Below, one piece after another: positions 6,805 to 16,444 of a stretch of 39,925 bases of DNA. The stretch is from JBDLSY01 sp041170585 (GTDB taxonomy: Bacteria > Pseudomonadota > Gammaproteobacteria > Burkholderiales > Burkholderiaceae_C). Under the pieces are notes generated by a model. The model did not search any database. It saw only the letters and a list, made by a program, of their open reading frames with translations, and was not told where the DNA came from. Position 1 is the first letter of the stretch, and every line of letters begins with the position of its first letter. The stretch lies in assembly GCA_041170585.1 (NCBI GenBank), contig JBEDNN010000048.1, positions 1 through 39,925 on the forward strand. Direction: 5' to 3'. A program made the translations under genes and the position numbers.

Positions 6805-8902
6805 GATCAACCTCTAAGTGCCATAAAACACCATAGCCACTATCACCACTACGCAATGCTTTACTATAAGCTATCCATACGGGCATTGCATCACGTAACA
6901 AACGGTGTAGTTCAGGGCGACTATTAGACTCAAATAGTATTTGTGCCCTGCATTGTGTGGCTACTTTAGGCATCAACATAGGTACAGGTGAAAATACTCG
7001 CACGTCTTTGTTATCTACCCAATCTATCAATCCTTTGGCATGGTTTAACCAAGCCAAAGCAAGCTCTAAATGAATATGACTGGCCCGTAAAACGGCTTGA
7101 TAACTATAAGGTGGTAAACCAGCATTTTTACGTTCATATAGCAATGTATTGTAAAAAGAATCTACAGTGGGCTGCAACACAGCTAAAAATACAGGGTGTT
7201 GTGTTTGCCTTGTTTGTAACCAGACAGTACCTGCTACTTCAGACCGCCCAGCCCGTCCTGCTACTTGTGTTAATAAAGCAAATAAACGCTCTACACCACG
7301 ATAATCAGGCGACGCTAACATACCATCACAACCCACTATGACTACCGTAGACAATGCAGGAAAATCATGGCCTTTAGCCGTCATTTGTGTACCGACTAGA
7401 ATGTCTAACTCGCGGTGCTTCATAGCGTGAGTAATGTGTTTACTTTGACCTTTTTTGCGGCTAACATCACTGTCTAAACGGCCAATACGTGCCAAAGGCA
7501 TTACATTTAATAAAGTATCTTCAATAGCTTGTGTCCCTTGGCCTTCAGGTTCTAAATGAACGTTACCGCACTTGGGACACGATTTAGGCGGAGGCATTTT
7601 TGCTGCACAATGATGACAAATCAATTGCCACTTTCCTTTTAATCTATGCAGTGCCATATAACTAGAACAGTTAATACACTCACTGCTCCAGCCACAGCCT
7701 GTACAGGTTAATACAGGTGCAAAACCACGCCGGTTTAAAAATACCAAGCTTTGTTCATTGCGTGCCAAAGTATCGCTTAATACTTTTAAAACAGGGGCAG
7801 ATAAACCAGTTTTAGTCGGGTGCTTTAGTAAATCAACTTTAATCCAACGGGGTAATACACTGGTTTTTACACGGTTAAGCATACGGTGTAAACGGTATTT
7901 ACCTTCACAGGCCTTAAACCACGTCTCTAAGCTGGGCGTAGCGCTGCCTAATATGACAGGACAATTTTCTAATTGCCCGCGCACTACAGCCAAATTACGC
8001 GCACAATACCGTACGCCTTCTTGTTGTTTATAACTTAAGTCATGTTCTTCGTCTACCACAATTAAACCAATATTAGACAAAGGTGCAAAAATAGCTAACC
8101 GCGTACCAACCAATATATCAATATCATTTGATAAACAATCTAGCCATGTTGTACGCCGTTTAGCAACTGATATATTACTGTGTAATACAGCATTTTTAGC
8201 ATTGGGTAAAGCCATTTTTACTCGGGCTAACATAGAAGGAACTAAAACAATTTCAGGTACTAAAATCAATACACGTTTACCTTGTTTAATTGCTTGAGCT
8301 GCACGACTTAAATAAACCTCTGTTTTACCGCTGCCTGTAATGCCGTATAACAAATGAACACCAAAATCATCTTCAGTTAAATGGCTTAATACAACGGCTT
8401 GTTCAGCTGTCGGTGTGGCTACAACTAATGTATGTCGTAATACTGGTTTTAGTAATGTTGATGGATTGTCATCAATCGTATTAACTTTACTTTTAAGGGC
8501 ATTAGATGTAAGGATTTTTTTAATGACAGGCAACGCCAAACTCACTGTGGGCAGTAAAACCTCACCCACTGTACGGTGATAATATTGACTAGTAAATTTT
8601 GCTAATTTTAATACTGTATTAGGCAATACTTTATTGCCTAAATTTGGCAACAGTTCTGCCAATAAGATTTTTTTAGGGTCATAACGCGGTTCAGGCAATA
8701 TAGATAAAACCACACCTAAGCATCGCCGACCCGCCCAGCGAATCAGTACGATACTGCCTTGACTAGGTAAAATACTTGAGTTTGATAAACTATCGGTTCG
8801 CCAAACATAATCAACCCCATCGCTTAATGAAGTGTCAGGTGATAAAGCCTGCAACGGCACATTAACCGCCACGTTAAGCCATAACACCTGTGTAACACTC
8901 AT
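6791..8902 (-). CDS. priA: Primosomal replication protein PriA (3'-5' helicase)
   Basis: PriA recognises stalled forks and D-loops and reloads the replicative helicase, which also supports recombination after DNA uptake. The 703-residue protein (E. coli 732) has the N-terminal fork-binding domain (residues 1-110). The superfamily 2 helicase core follows, with Walker A GITGSGKTEVY near residue 187 and a DEEH Walker B box near 281. Next come GSATPSLETW and the C-terminal helicase motifs GTQMTAKGHDFP and QVAGRAGRS. The zinc-binding insert of eight cysteines is complete at about residues 395-445 (CTGCGWSSECINC, CHHC, CPKCG). The 3' end overlaps metF by 14 bp in convergent orientation. No partner primosome genes lie next to it. 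Confidence 0.96.
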   Translation of the reverse strand: MSVTQVLWLNVAVNVPLQALSPDTSLSDGVDYVWRTDSLSNSSILPSQGSIVLIRWAGRRCLGVVLSILPEPRYDPKKILLAELLPNLGNKVLPNTVLKLAKFTSQYYHRTVGEVLLPTVSLALPVIKKILTSNALKSKVNTIDDNPSTLLKPVLRHTLVVATPTAEQAVVLSHLTEDDFGVHLLYGITGSGKTEVYLSRAAQAIKQGKRVLILVPEIVLVPSMLARVKMALPNAKNAVLHSNISVAKRRTTWLDCLSNDIDILVGTRLAIFAPLSNIGLIVVDEEHDLSYKQQEGVRYCARNLAVVRGQLENCPVILGSATPSLETWFKACEGKYRLHRMLNRVKTSVLPRWIKVDLLKHPTKTGLSAPVLKVLSDTLARNEQSLVFLNRRGFAPVLTCTGCGWSSECINCSSYMALHRLKGKWQLICHHCAAKMPPPKSCPKCGNVHLEPEGQGTQAIEDTLLNVMPLARIGRLDSDVSRKKGQSKHITHAMKHRELDILVGTQMTAKGHDFPALSTVVIVGCDGMLASPDYRGVERLFALLTQVAGRAGRSEVAGTVWLQTRQTQHPVFLAVLQPTVDSFYNTLLYERKNAGLPPYSYQAVLRASHIHLELALAWLNHAKGLIDWVDNKDVRVFSPVPMLMPKVATQCRAQILFESNSRPELHRLLRDAMPVWIAYSKALRSGDSGYGVLWHLEVDPSEV

Positions 8903-8950
8903 AGTGATTAATTAAATTAAATTGCGTAGTTTAAATTGAATATTTAATTT

Positions 8951-8989
8951 AGATATTTAAATTAGATATTTAAATTAGATATTTAAATT
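8951..8989. repeat. Tandem repeat, three copies of a 13-bp unit
   Basis: Three perfect copies of AGATATTTAAATT fill the gap between pepN and priA, with a degenerate copy at 8938-8950. The copy nearest pepN contains its TAA stop codon (8983-8985), so the array again starts at the end of a reading frame. Confidence 0.93.
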
Positions 8990-11778
8990 GAATATTTGTT
9001 TAACAAAGCTTTATTGAGTATTTCGGCAACACCGTTGGGTAAATCAGGTAACTTTAGTGCTTGTTGAATTTTAGCGTACATAGCTTGTGCCAATGAAGGC
9101 TCATACCGCTGCCATAAATCCATTGCACGGGCTAAACGGGCGGCAACATCAGGGTTGATAGCGATTAATTGTTCTAAGCTATTTAACCAAAAATCGTAGC
9201 CTGCTTCAGTATGAAACAGCACAGGATTAGCAAAACAAACGCGAAATACCACTGAACGCATACGGTTTGGGGTTGTCCATTTAAAAGCAGGGTGTGCCAG
9301 CAATGTTTGGATAAAACTTATTTTTACATAAGGCAATGTTGCTTGCAATGCAAACCATTTATCAATCACTAAATCATTGTCTTCAAAGCGTAAATAAAAA
9401 TCATCGGCTTCAGGTAATAATTCATCTATTTCATTTATTACAGTGTGTTGTAATAGCCCACTTAAAGCAGCTATTCGGTTAGTCATATTATGGGTGCGGC
9501 GGTATTGTCCTTGTGCGTGTTGTACCGCTATTCTGTCTCCAGTGCGTAACCACAGCATTAATACCGTATTGCGTAATGCTCGTGTACCCGCTTGTGTACT
9601 GTCAGGACTATAAGGTGCGTGATTGCTTAATTGCTCATACAATATCGGTAAAGTATTTTTTAAACCTTGTGCTAACTGGTTTATAACTGATTCGCGGGCT
9701 GCATATAAAGCGTGTGGACGTAAATTGTCTGCTATTGAATCAGCCAAGGTGTTATAGACAGGGACATTTAACAATGTGGCTTTAAAAGCCGCCGCAAGGT
9801 TTATATCATTCAATATGGGCGTTAATGTCCTACAAACGATATTTGCTAATAAATTTGTTAATACACTTGAATCTATAGCAGAAGACGTGTTTTCATAATA
9901 AGCAAAAATCCAACGCTCATACAAGCGTTGAATCGCTTCCCAACGGTTAAACGCGTCGCTATCACGGCTTAATAACAAGGCTAAATCTGTATGGCTATAT
10001 TGATATTGTAATTTAACAGGGGCAGAAAAATGGCGTAATAAACTCGGAACAGGCTGGCTTGTAACCCCTTCAAACACAAATACTTGCTCTATTTGCGTTA
10101 AATGCAACAAATGTTCATCAGTACATTGGCCATTAAAAGTACTGTTAATGACACCCTCTTGATTGAGTAAACCCATCAATACAGGAATATGCAGAGGCGG
10201 TTTAGTTAAAGCTAAATTGGCTATTTCAATGCCAACAGAAGGGTTACGTTGTTGTAAAGTCAAGGTATACCGCTTGGCAGTTGCATCATAAATCCCCATC
10301 GCAGTCACTATGGGTGTTCCAGCTTGTTCGTACCAACGCTTAAATTGACTTAAATCAACACCACTGCCCTCACTAATCGCGTGTAAAAAATCATCACAAG
10401 TAACGGCTTGTCCATCATAGCGTTCAAAGTAAATATCCATACCACGTCTAAAACCATCGCCTGTTGGCGTAGCGGCATTGGCTAACAAGGCTTGCATACG
10501 AATAATTTCAGCCCCTTTTTCATACACTGTTGCAGTATAAAAGTTACTGATTTCTTCAAAACTATCAGGCCGTACAGGGTGTGCCATAGGGCCCATATCT
10601 TCGCCGAACTGTGCAGCCTTAAGCGTAATAACATCATTAATACGGCATACCGCTTTAGCACTGCTTACCGCTACCTCACTTAATACTGCATGACCAAAAC
10701 CTGCGGCTTGGTCTGCACTAAATAATTGATCACGGTAAACCGTTAAGCCTTCTTTTAAAGTGAGCTGAAACCAATCGCGACAAGTAATGCGGTTACCTGT
10801 CCAATTATGAAAATATTCATGGCCAATAACTGCCTCAACATTATTGAAGTCAGTGTCTGTTGCGGTTTCAGGGTGTGCCAACACATAGGCTGTATTAAAA
10901 ATATTTAAACCCTTATTTTCCATTGCCCCCATATTAAAATCACCTACAGCTACTACCATATAACGTTCTAAATCTAAATAACGTCCAAAAGTATGCAAAT
11001 CCCAGGTAATACTGGCTTTCAAGCTGTCTAAAGCCCATTGTGTGGCAAGTTGGTCAGCAGGGCGGGTATAAATTTGTAAAAGAGATCGCCCATTGTTTAC
11101 GTATGGATTGTCAATCCACGTTTCATTTACGGCTAAATCACCGGCTACTATAGCAAATAAATAGCTGGGTTTTGGGTGTGGGTCTTGCCATACAGCATAA
11201 TGTCTTTGGTTATCAGTGGGCATATCGCCCGAAAAAATTAAGTTGCCATTAGATAGTAAAACAGGGTACTGATTTTTGTCTGCACACAATATCACAGTGT
11301 AACGAGACATCACATCAGGACGATCTGGCGCGTATGTGATACGACGAAAGCCTTCTGCCTCACACTGTGTAAACAAATTACCTTGGCTAGCATATAAGCC
11401 CATTAAAGTTGTATTGTCTGTTGGATTAACCACTGTTTTTACTTTAACCGTAATTGAATCTGTTAAATTCGTCTTCGGCATATTTAAAACACTTAAAATA
11501 CCTGTATCAGCATTTATATTAAACTCATTTGCAGTTAGTATTGTCCCATTAATACTAATTTCTTCTAATACAATACCACCTTTACTGGTATCGCCCACCC
11601 ATTCTAAAATACTGGGTGCGTTCTCGCGGTGTCTTAATATTGATGTAGTTGCAATACAGGTATGCGTTGCATGTAGATCAAAAATCATTGAAACACTGTC
11701 TACCCAATAATTAGGTTGAGTGTAATCAGCACGATAAGTAACCGTTGAAGCAGTCTTTGAGCGTAAGTTTGTCGTCAT
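8983..11778 (-). CDS. pepN: Aminopeptidase N (M1 family zinc metallopeptidase)
   Basis: A broad-specificity cytoplasmic aminopeptidase that trims N-terminal residues from peptides. The frame is open further upstream, but that extension is low-complexity I/L/F/Y sequence from AT-rich DNA. The start at 11778 (MTTNLRSKTAST) is preferred and gives 931 residues, a little longer than the ~870 of E. coli PepN. The substrate motif GAMEN lies at residues 284-288 and the zinc site HEYFH at 320-324, with the third ligand E343 in WFQLTLKEGLTV. The downstream block GPMAHPVRPDSFEEISNFYTATVYEKGAE is typical of the proteobacterial PepN branch and carries the catalytic Tyr. All key residues are present. It is divergent from folM and has its own upstream region. 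Confidence 0.95.
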   Translation of the reverse strand: MTTNLRSKTASTVTYRADYTQPNYWVDSVSMIFDLHATHTCIATTSILRHRENAPSILEWVGDTSKGGIVLEEISINGTILTANEFNINADTGILSVLNMPKTNLTDSITVKVKTVVNPTDNTTLMGLYASQGNLFTQCEAEGFRRITYAPDRPDVMSRYTVILCADKNQYPVLLSNGNLIFSGDMPTDNQRHYAVWQDPHPKPSYLFAIVAGDLAVNETWIDNPYVNNGRSLLQIYTRPADQLATQWALDSLKASITWDLHTFGRYLDLERYMVVAVGDFNMGAMENKGLNIFNTAYVLAHPETATDTDFNNVEAVIGHEYFHNWTGNRITCRDWFQLTLKEGLTVYRDQLFSADQAAGFGHAVLSEVAVSSAKAVCRINDVITLKAAQFGEDMGPMAHPVRPDSFEEISNFYTATVYEKGAEIIRMQALLANAATPTGDGFRRGMDIYFERYDGQAVTCDDFLHAISEGSGVDLSQFKRWYEQAGTPIVTAMGIYDATAKRYTLTLQQRNPSVGIEIANLALTKPPLHIPVLMGLLNQEGVINSTFNGQCTDEHLLHLTQIEQVFVFEGVTSQPVPSLLRHFSAPVKLQYQYSHTDLALLLSRDSDAFNRWEAIQRLYERWIFAYYENTSSAIDSSVLTNLLANIVCRTLTPILNDINLAAAFKATLLNVPVYNTLADSIADNLRPHALYAARESVINQLAQGLKNTLPILYEQLSNHAPYSPDSTQAGTRALRNTVLMLWLRTGDRIAVQHAQGQYRRTHNMTNRIAALSGLLQHTVINEIDELLPEADDFYLRFEDNDLVIDKWFALQATLPYVKISFIQTLLAHPAFKWTTPNRMRSVVFRVCFANPVLFHTEAGYDFWLNSLEQLIAINPDVAARLARAMDLWQRYEPSLAQAMYAKIQQALKLPDLPNGVAEILNKALLNKYSI

Positions 11779-11990
11779 AGTAATAATTAATATAAAAATA
11801 TAAAAATATAAAAAATTAATGTAAAAAAATAATGTAAATGGAGTATTAATAAATATTAATATCAATATTAACAACGTAATAACGTTTAAAGCATTTTAAG
11901 AACATAGCTTGGGTAAAATCATACCCTTATAAGCTGCAATATACACACATATTTATGACATACTTTTAAAAACAATTTAAAAAACAATAT

Positions 11991-12800
11991 ATGACACACT
12001 TTTTTGAAAATAAGGTAAATTCAGATAAAACAGCACCTGTTGTGTTAATCACAGGCGGGGCAAAGCGATTAGGCGCACAACTGTGTCATAGCTTTGCACA
12101 GGCTGGTTGGCGTATCGCTTGTCATTACAATCAATCTAAGCAAGCTGCAGAAGCGTTGGCAGCTACGTTGAACCAATCAAGCAGTGATTGCACTGTATTC
12201 GCTGCTGATTTAGCAAATATCGCTGAAGTCAAACAATTATTTAATACAGTTTTAGCAGCCCTAGGACGGATAGACTGTATTATCAATAATGCCTCTATTT
12301 TCGAGCGTGATGAAGGCATTGATTTTACGCCCGAACAATTTTTACAGCATCAGACTGTCAATTTATTAACGCCGTTACTATTGGGACAAGCACTGGCGGC
12401 ACAACAGGCAGCCATTAAAACGATTAAAACAAATACAGCGTGTATAGTACATATTTTAGATCAAAAGGTAGATAATTTGAATCCAGATTATTTTTCTTAC
12501 ACAGTCAGTAAACTAGGTTTACGTGATTGTGTCAAACTACAAGCACAATCTTTAGCCCCTTATGTGCGCGTTTTAGGTGTATCACCAGGTTTAATTTATG
12601 TAAGTGGCCCACAAAGCGATGAAAATTTCAAACAAGCGGCATCTGTTAATTTACTTAAAACGCCTACAGACCCTGCCAATGTCGCTAAAGCGGTACTAGA
12701 TTTAGTGGCTAATCCTGCTATTAATGGTGCAATTATTCAGGTTGACAGTGGGCAACATTTAGTCCCTTTAGGACGCGATATTATGTTTTTAGTCAATTAA
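11991..12800 (+). CDS. folM: FolM-type short-chain dehydrogenase (pteridine/dihydromonapterin reductase-like)
   Basis: A 269-residue classical SDR enzyme. The cofactor motif TGGAKRLG is at residues 21-28. The Arg in this loop and the following HYNQS fit an NADPH-dependent pteridine reductase type (PTR1/FolM) rather than a fatty-acid reductase. NNASIF follows near residue 98. The active-site YxxxK is YTVSK (Tyr170, Lys174). The usual catalytic Ser strand reads IVHILDQKV, with Asp in place of Ser, as in FolM/PTR1-like proteins. The gene lies 48 bp ahead of folB, and this reductase-folB pair is found in betaproteobacteria, supporting a folate or tetrahydromonapterin role. The symbol is by homology and context; substrate specificity is not proven. 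Confidence 0.72.
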   Translation: MTHFFENKVNSDKTAPVVLITGGAKRLGAQLCHSFAQAGWRIACHYNQSKQAAEALAATLNQSSSDCTVFAADLANIAEVKQLFNTVLAALGRIDCIINNASIFERDEGIDFTPEQFLQHQTVNLLTPLLLGQALAAQQAAIKTIKTNTACIVHILDQKVDNLNPDYFSYTVSKLGLRDCVKLQAQSLAPYVRVLGVSPGLIYVSGPQSDENFKQAASVNLLKTPTDPANVAKAVLDLVANPAINGAIIQVDSGQHLVPLGRDIMFLVN

Positions 12801-12848
12801 ACTTATTAACTACACTTATTATATATATTCTTTTAACTTTTTCAATTT

Positions 12849-13250
12849 ATGACTATTACTGTACACCCTAGCTTTTTTGAATTACAACAAACCTGTAGAA
12901 AAATATTTTTAAAAAACTATGTACTACCGATTAACATTGGTGTGCATGATTTTGAAAAATTAGCACCTCAACGTATTATTATTAATGTTGAGTTGTATGT
13001 TTCTTTGATTCATACAACACCGCAGGCCGACACACTTAATGAAGTATTAGATTATGATTTTATTCGTGAAACTTTGAAAAAAATTGTTGAAAAAGGACAT
13101 ATTCAACTACAAGAAACTTTGTGCGATCAATTCATGACTGCATTATTAGACAATCCTTTGGTTCGCGCAGCTAAAGTATCTAGTGCAAAGCCCGATGTTT
13201 ATCCTGATTGTGATGCTGTCGGAATTGAAATATTTAGATTTAAATATTAA
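12849..13250 (+). CDS. folB: Dihydroneopterin aldolase
   Basis: Converts 7,8-dihydroneopterin to 6-hydroxymethyl-dihydropterin and glycolaldehyde in folate synthesis. The 133-residue product has the FolB/tunnelling-fold pattern. IFLKNYVLPINIGVHDFEKLAPQRIIINVEL contains the pterin-contacting region. LNEVLDYDFIRETLKKIVEKG and the second half with ETLCDQF follow. A C-terminal AKVSSAKPDVYPDCDAVGIEI supplies the catalytic lysine of the SxxKP motif. About 15 residues precede the conserved fold, slightly more than usual, so the start could be later, but no better ATG is present. It is co-oriented with and closely follows the FolM-like gene. Confidence 0.9.
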   Translation: MTITVHPSFFELQQTCRKIFLKNYVLPINIGVHDFEKLAPQRIIINVELYVSLIHTTPQADTLNEVLDYDFIRETLKKIVEKGHIQLQETLCDQFMTALLDNPLVRAAKVSSAKPDVYPDCDAVGIEIFRFKY

Positions 13251-13269
13251 ATCTCTTTCAAAACTTATT

Positions 13270-13303
13270 TATACGAAAAAAGCCTTAAATTTTATTAAGG
13301 CTT
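13270..13303 (-). terminator. Rho-independent terminator for the rplY end of the cluster
   Basis: A perfect 9-bp stem (AAGCCTTAA at 13280-13288 with TTAAGGCTT at 13295-13303) closes a 6-base loop. On the minus strand it is followed by TTTTTCG, giving the U-tract. The orientation suits transcripts of rplY, whose stop is about 160 bp upstream. On the plus strand there is no T-run, so it would serve folB less well. Confidence 0.7.
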
Positions 13304-13464
13304 AATAAATATATTAAATATATTAAATATATGGTAATGTTCAAATAGCACTGATACAAGAAGTTTAATAATTAAGAAGTAACCAGCAAAATTAACAGGC
13401 TACTGCACCAGTATAAATATTATAAAAGTTAAATTTTAACATTATCATTAAATTAATTAAATAA

Positions 13465-14043
13465 TTATTTTGTAGCTTCAATAACCGCAGGTGCTGATGC
13501 AGAAACAATAACAGGATTAGTCTTAGCTTTAATTACGGCACGTACACCTTCAGGCAAAGGTATTTCAGCAGCATGCAATGACTTTCCTGCTTCAATCGCT
13601 GATAAATCAACTGTAATAAATTGTGGTAAGTTTGTAGGTAAACAGACAACAGTTAATTTAGTAGCAACATGGCTAATAGTCGATGCTGACAGCTTTACTG
13701 CGGGTGATACATCAGCACCCGTAAAATGTAACGGCACACTTTTGCTAATTTCTTTGGTCATATCAACACGCTGAAAATCAATGTGCAATACCGATGGCTT
13801 GAATGGATGCATTTGGTAATCACGTAATAATACAAATTGAACAACGCCATCAATGTCTAACTCTAAAACAGAAGCATGGAACTCTTCTTTACGGAGTGCG
13901 TGAAACAAAGCATTGTGCTCTAATTCAATCATAACAGGGGCAGTATTACCGCCATATACAATACCTGTTGTTTTACCTGCATTGCGTAAACGGCGGCTCG
14001 CACCCGTACCTTGCAATGTGCGTGATGTAACAGAAATTTTCAT
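13465..14043 (-). CDS. rplY: 50S ribosomal protein L25, long (CTC-type) form
   Basis: L25 binds 5S rRNA. The start at 14043 (MKISVTSRTLQGTGASRRLRNAG) is preferred to an upstream in-frame start because it is the conserved opening of the family and follows GAAAG. It gives 192 residues. The N-terminal L25 domain (to about residue 95) contains GIVYGG and VLHIDFQRV. It is followed by the beta-rich TL5/CTC C-terminal domain (VPLHFTGADVSPAVK ... LPQFITVDLSAIEAGKSLHAAEIPLPEGV), so this is the two-domain form found in betaproteobacteria rather than the 94-residue E. coli form. It ends the prs cluster; the usual next gene pth is not present, and the convergent folB lies there instead. Confidence 0.95.
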   Translation of the reverse strand: MKISVTSRTLQGTGASRRLRNAGKTTGIVYGGNTAPVMIELEHNALFHALRKEEFHASVLELDIDGVVQFVLLRDYQMHPFKPSVLHIDFQRVDMTKEISKSVPLHFTGADVSPAVKLSASTISHVATKLTVVCLPTNLPQFITVDLSAIEAGKSLHAAEIPLPEGVRAVIKAKTNPVIVSASAPAVIEATK

Positions 14044-14222
14044 AGTCAATCTTTCAAAATAGCAACTACCGCGACCAGTGAATTGCACGTGTAACAATAA
14101 CAGGTTACACAACTGTATGCGTAAATATTACGCGAATATTAGTATTAAGGTATAAAAAATTATAAACGCTATAAAAGTTCTACATATATAAATATTATAA
14201 ATATTATTTTTGATAAAATAAG

Positions 14223-15179
14223 TTACATATCCGTAAACAAAGTACTGACAGAATCTTCGCGTGAGATACGTGAGATTGTTTCAGCAATTAGCTCAGCACA
14301 ACTGATTTGACGAATAGATTTACAGATTTTAGCGGCTTCAGATAAAGGAATAGTATCGGTTACGACTAGTTCGTCTAATCCAGAGTCTACAGCACTAACA
14401 CGAGCAACCGCTGAACCTGATAGTACAGCGTGCGTGCAATATGCAACCACTTTAGTCGCACCTCGTGATTTTAAGACTTGGGCTGCTTTTACCAATGTGC
14501 CCGCAGTGTCTACCATATCGTCCATGATGACACAAGTACGTCCTTCTACTTCACCAATGACATTCATTACTTCAGACACATTGGCTTTAGGCCGACGTTT
14601 ATCAATAATTGCTAGATCACATTCTAAATGCTTTGCAAATGCACGCGCACGTACTACGCCACCTACATCAGGACTGATAACCATTAAATCAGAGTATTTT
14701 TTTTGTAAAAGATCACCTAACAAAACACTGGTAGCATAGATGTTATCAACTGGAATGTCAAAGAAACCTTGAATTTGATCAGCGTGCAAATCCATAGTCA
14801 ATACACGATTAACGCCCGCCGCCTCTAATAAATTTGCAACCACTTTAGCCGAAATCGGGACTCTTGACGATCTCGGTCTACGGTCTTGTCTAGCATACCC
14901 AAAATAAGGCATAGCTGCGGTAATACGGGCTGCTGATGAACGCTTTAAGGCATCAGCCATCAGCACCAATTCCATTAAATTGTCATTAGTAGGCGCACAA
15001 GTAGGTTGTAAAATAAACACGTCCTTACCACGAACATGTTCCATAATTTCAACAGTAGTTTCACCATCTGAAAACTGACTGATGTCGGCTTTTCCCAGCA
15101 CTTGCCCAAGATATTTTACAACGTCATTTGCTAAAGCACGGTTTGCATTGCCTGCGAAAACTATTAACTCATTTGCCAT
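14223..15179 (-). CDS. prs: Ribose-phosphate pyrophosphokinase (PRPP synthetase)
   Basis: Makes PRPP from ribose-5-phosphate and ATP. PRPP feeds purine, pyrimidine, histidine and NAD synthesis, so it also supplies the NadC enzyme encoded further along. The 318-residue product has the normal length and all motifs. FSDGETTVEI and PYFGYARQDRR (ATP and flexible loop) come first, followed by the divalent-cation signature DLHADQIQGFFDIPVDN near residue 130. The catalytic SPDVGGVVRARAFAK with KRRPKANV and the PRPP-binding loop DDMVDTAGTLVKAA near 219 follow. It lies downstream of tRNA-Gln in the conserved ispE - tRNA-Gln - prs - rplY order, with 165 bp between tRNA and start. Confidence 0.97.
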   Translation of the reverse strand: MANELIVFAGNANRALANDVVKYLGQVLGKADISQFSDGETTVEIMEHVRGKDVFILQPTCAPTNDNLMELVLMADALKRSSAARITAAMPYFGYARQDRRPRSSRVPISAKVVANLLEAAGVNRVLTMDLHADQIQGFFDIPVDNIYATSVLLGDLLQKKYSDLMVISPDVGGVVRARAFAKHLECDLAIIDKRRPKANVSEVMNVIGEVEGRTCVIMDDMVDTAGTLVKAAQVLKSRGATKVVAYCTHAVLSGSAVARVSAVDSGLDELVVTDTIPLSEAAKICKSIRQISCAELIAETISRISREDSVSTLFTDM

Positions 15180-15344
15180 AGTGAATAGTTACTTTAATAG
15201 TTATATAACAGCATACTAATTAACGGTTTACTCAAAATTAACTTTTTGATTACGTATGATTTGTATGTGCTTAATTTGAATGTTAGATAAATTTAGATGA
15301 ATAAAATAATTTAAATTAATCATTGTGTTGTGATTAATAGTAAA

Positions 15345-15421
15345 TGGCAGGGGAGAAAGGATTCGAACCTTTGAATGCCGGAATCAAAATCCGGTGCCTT
15401 AACCAACTTGGCGACACCCCT
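15345..15421 (-). tRNA. tRNA-Gln (anticodon UUG)
   Basis: A complete 77-base tRNA reading right to left. The acceptor is AGGGGTG/CTCCCCT, followed by discriminator G and an encoded CCA (15345-15347). The D arm contains AGTTGGTTAAGGC. The anticodon stem is CCGGA/TCCGG around the loop TTTTGAT (anticodon TTG). The T arm is AAAGG-TTCGAAT-CCTTT. The G73 discriminator and UUG anticodon are standard for glutamine. One oddity is a U-U pair at acceptor position 6:67. It sits 22 bp after ispE and is probably processed from the ispE-prs transcript. Confidence 0.95.
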
Positions 15422-15443
15422 ACTAAAATTAACAATTGATATT

Positions 15444-16331
15444 TTAACCTAAAAACAGTTCTTTTTGGTTAGGATGACTGCTTAATGTTTGCACATTCCA
15501 AATAAACCACTGTTTATATTCACAAATATTTTTTAACTGGTGAAGCGCATTTTCTGCAGCTTGTTTTGTTAAATAAACTGCAAACACAGCACTGCCTGTA
15601 CCAGTCATTTTAACACTATTTACATTATTAGTTTCCCTTAAGACATCAGCTACTTCTTTAATTGGAGGTACTAATTTTTCTGTAACTGCTTGCAGTACAT
15701 TTTTAAACTGTTGGTCAAAATGAAATGCTTTATGTTGCTCTGATAACTGCGAAATTATTGCGTATTTTTTATTATAAGTCAAATTAAAATGTTCAAAAAC
15801 AGTCGGCGTTGATACATGAATGTTTGGGAAAATAACGACACAATATACTAACGGTGTAGCGAGGCTTGTTAATATTTCACCGATACCTTGTGCGTGTGCC
15901 GTACCTTGTTGAGTACAAAAAAAAGGTACATCAGCCCCTAATTGCAAACCTATTGTTTGTAGCTGTTGCTGGCTTAATCCACAACGCCACAACACATTTA
16001 GCCCCATTAAAGTAGTTGCGGCATTACTGCTACCACCACCTAAGCCAGCCCCAACAGGAATTTGTTTATCAACCCATATATTTGCACCCAGCTGTGTACG
16101 TGCATGTCTTTTCAGTAATTGTGCTGCACGAATAGCCAGATGTTGTTCATCTGCTAAATCTTTAATCGGTGTGTGCAATACTAATTTTCCGTCATTACGC
16201 ACCTCTAATTTGACTGTATCGTACAAGCTAATCAATTGAAATACTGTGTCTAATAAATGGTATCCGTCAACACGTTTACCTGTAACATATAAATAAGTAT
16301 TGATTTTTGCAGGAGAAGATAATGTCAGCAT
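15444..16331 (-). CDS. ispE: 4-diphosphocytidyl-2-C-methyl-D-erythritol kinase
   Basis: A GHMP-family kinase that phosphorylates CDP-ME in the MEP isoprenoid pathway, the same pathway as the Dxs encoded at 36131. The ATG at 16331 is preferred; the longer frame would need a TTG nine codons upstream without a ribosome binding site. The 295-residue product has the opening LSSPAKINTYLYVTGKRVDGYHLLDTVFQ with the catalytic Lys and substrate His. The glycine-rich ATP loop PVGAGLGGGSSNAATTLMGLN is near residue 92. The C-terminal motif SVKMTGTGSAVFAVY is also present. It lies between lolB and tRNA-Gln, a conserved arrangement in beta- and gammaproteobacteria. Confidence 0.95.
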   Translation of the reverse strand: MLTLSSPAKINTYLYVTGKRVDGYHLLDTVFQLISLYDTVKLEVRNDGKLVLHTPIKDLADEQHLAIRAAQLLKRHARTQLGANIWVDKQIPVGAGLGGGSSNAATTLMGLNVLWRCGLSQQQLQTIGLQLGADVPFFCTQQGTAHAQGIGEILTSLATPLVYCVVIFPNIHVSTPTVFEHFNLTYNKKYAIISQLSEQHKAFHFDQQFKNVLQAVTEKLVPPIKEVADVLRETNNVNSVKMTGTGSAVFAVYLTKQAAENALHQLKNICEYKQWFIWNVQTLSSHPNQKELFLG

Positions 16332-16444
16332 TCTAATATTACCATTGGATAAACTCAATAATTTAAGATTATTTAATTTAAATTTAACGGCTATGTCGTA
16401 ATATTAATAATATTGTTAATATTGTTAATACACTTTTATAACAA

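Noticed and set aside
11779..11874. Longer N-terminus of PepN
   Set aside because: The 32 extra residues are an I/L/F/Y-rich translation of AT-rich intergenic DNA, unlike any PepN opening; the ATG at 11778 fits the family.
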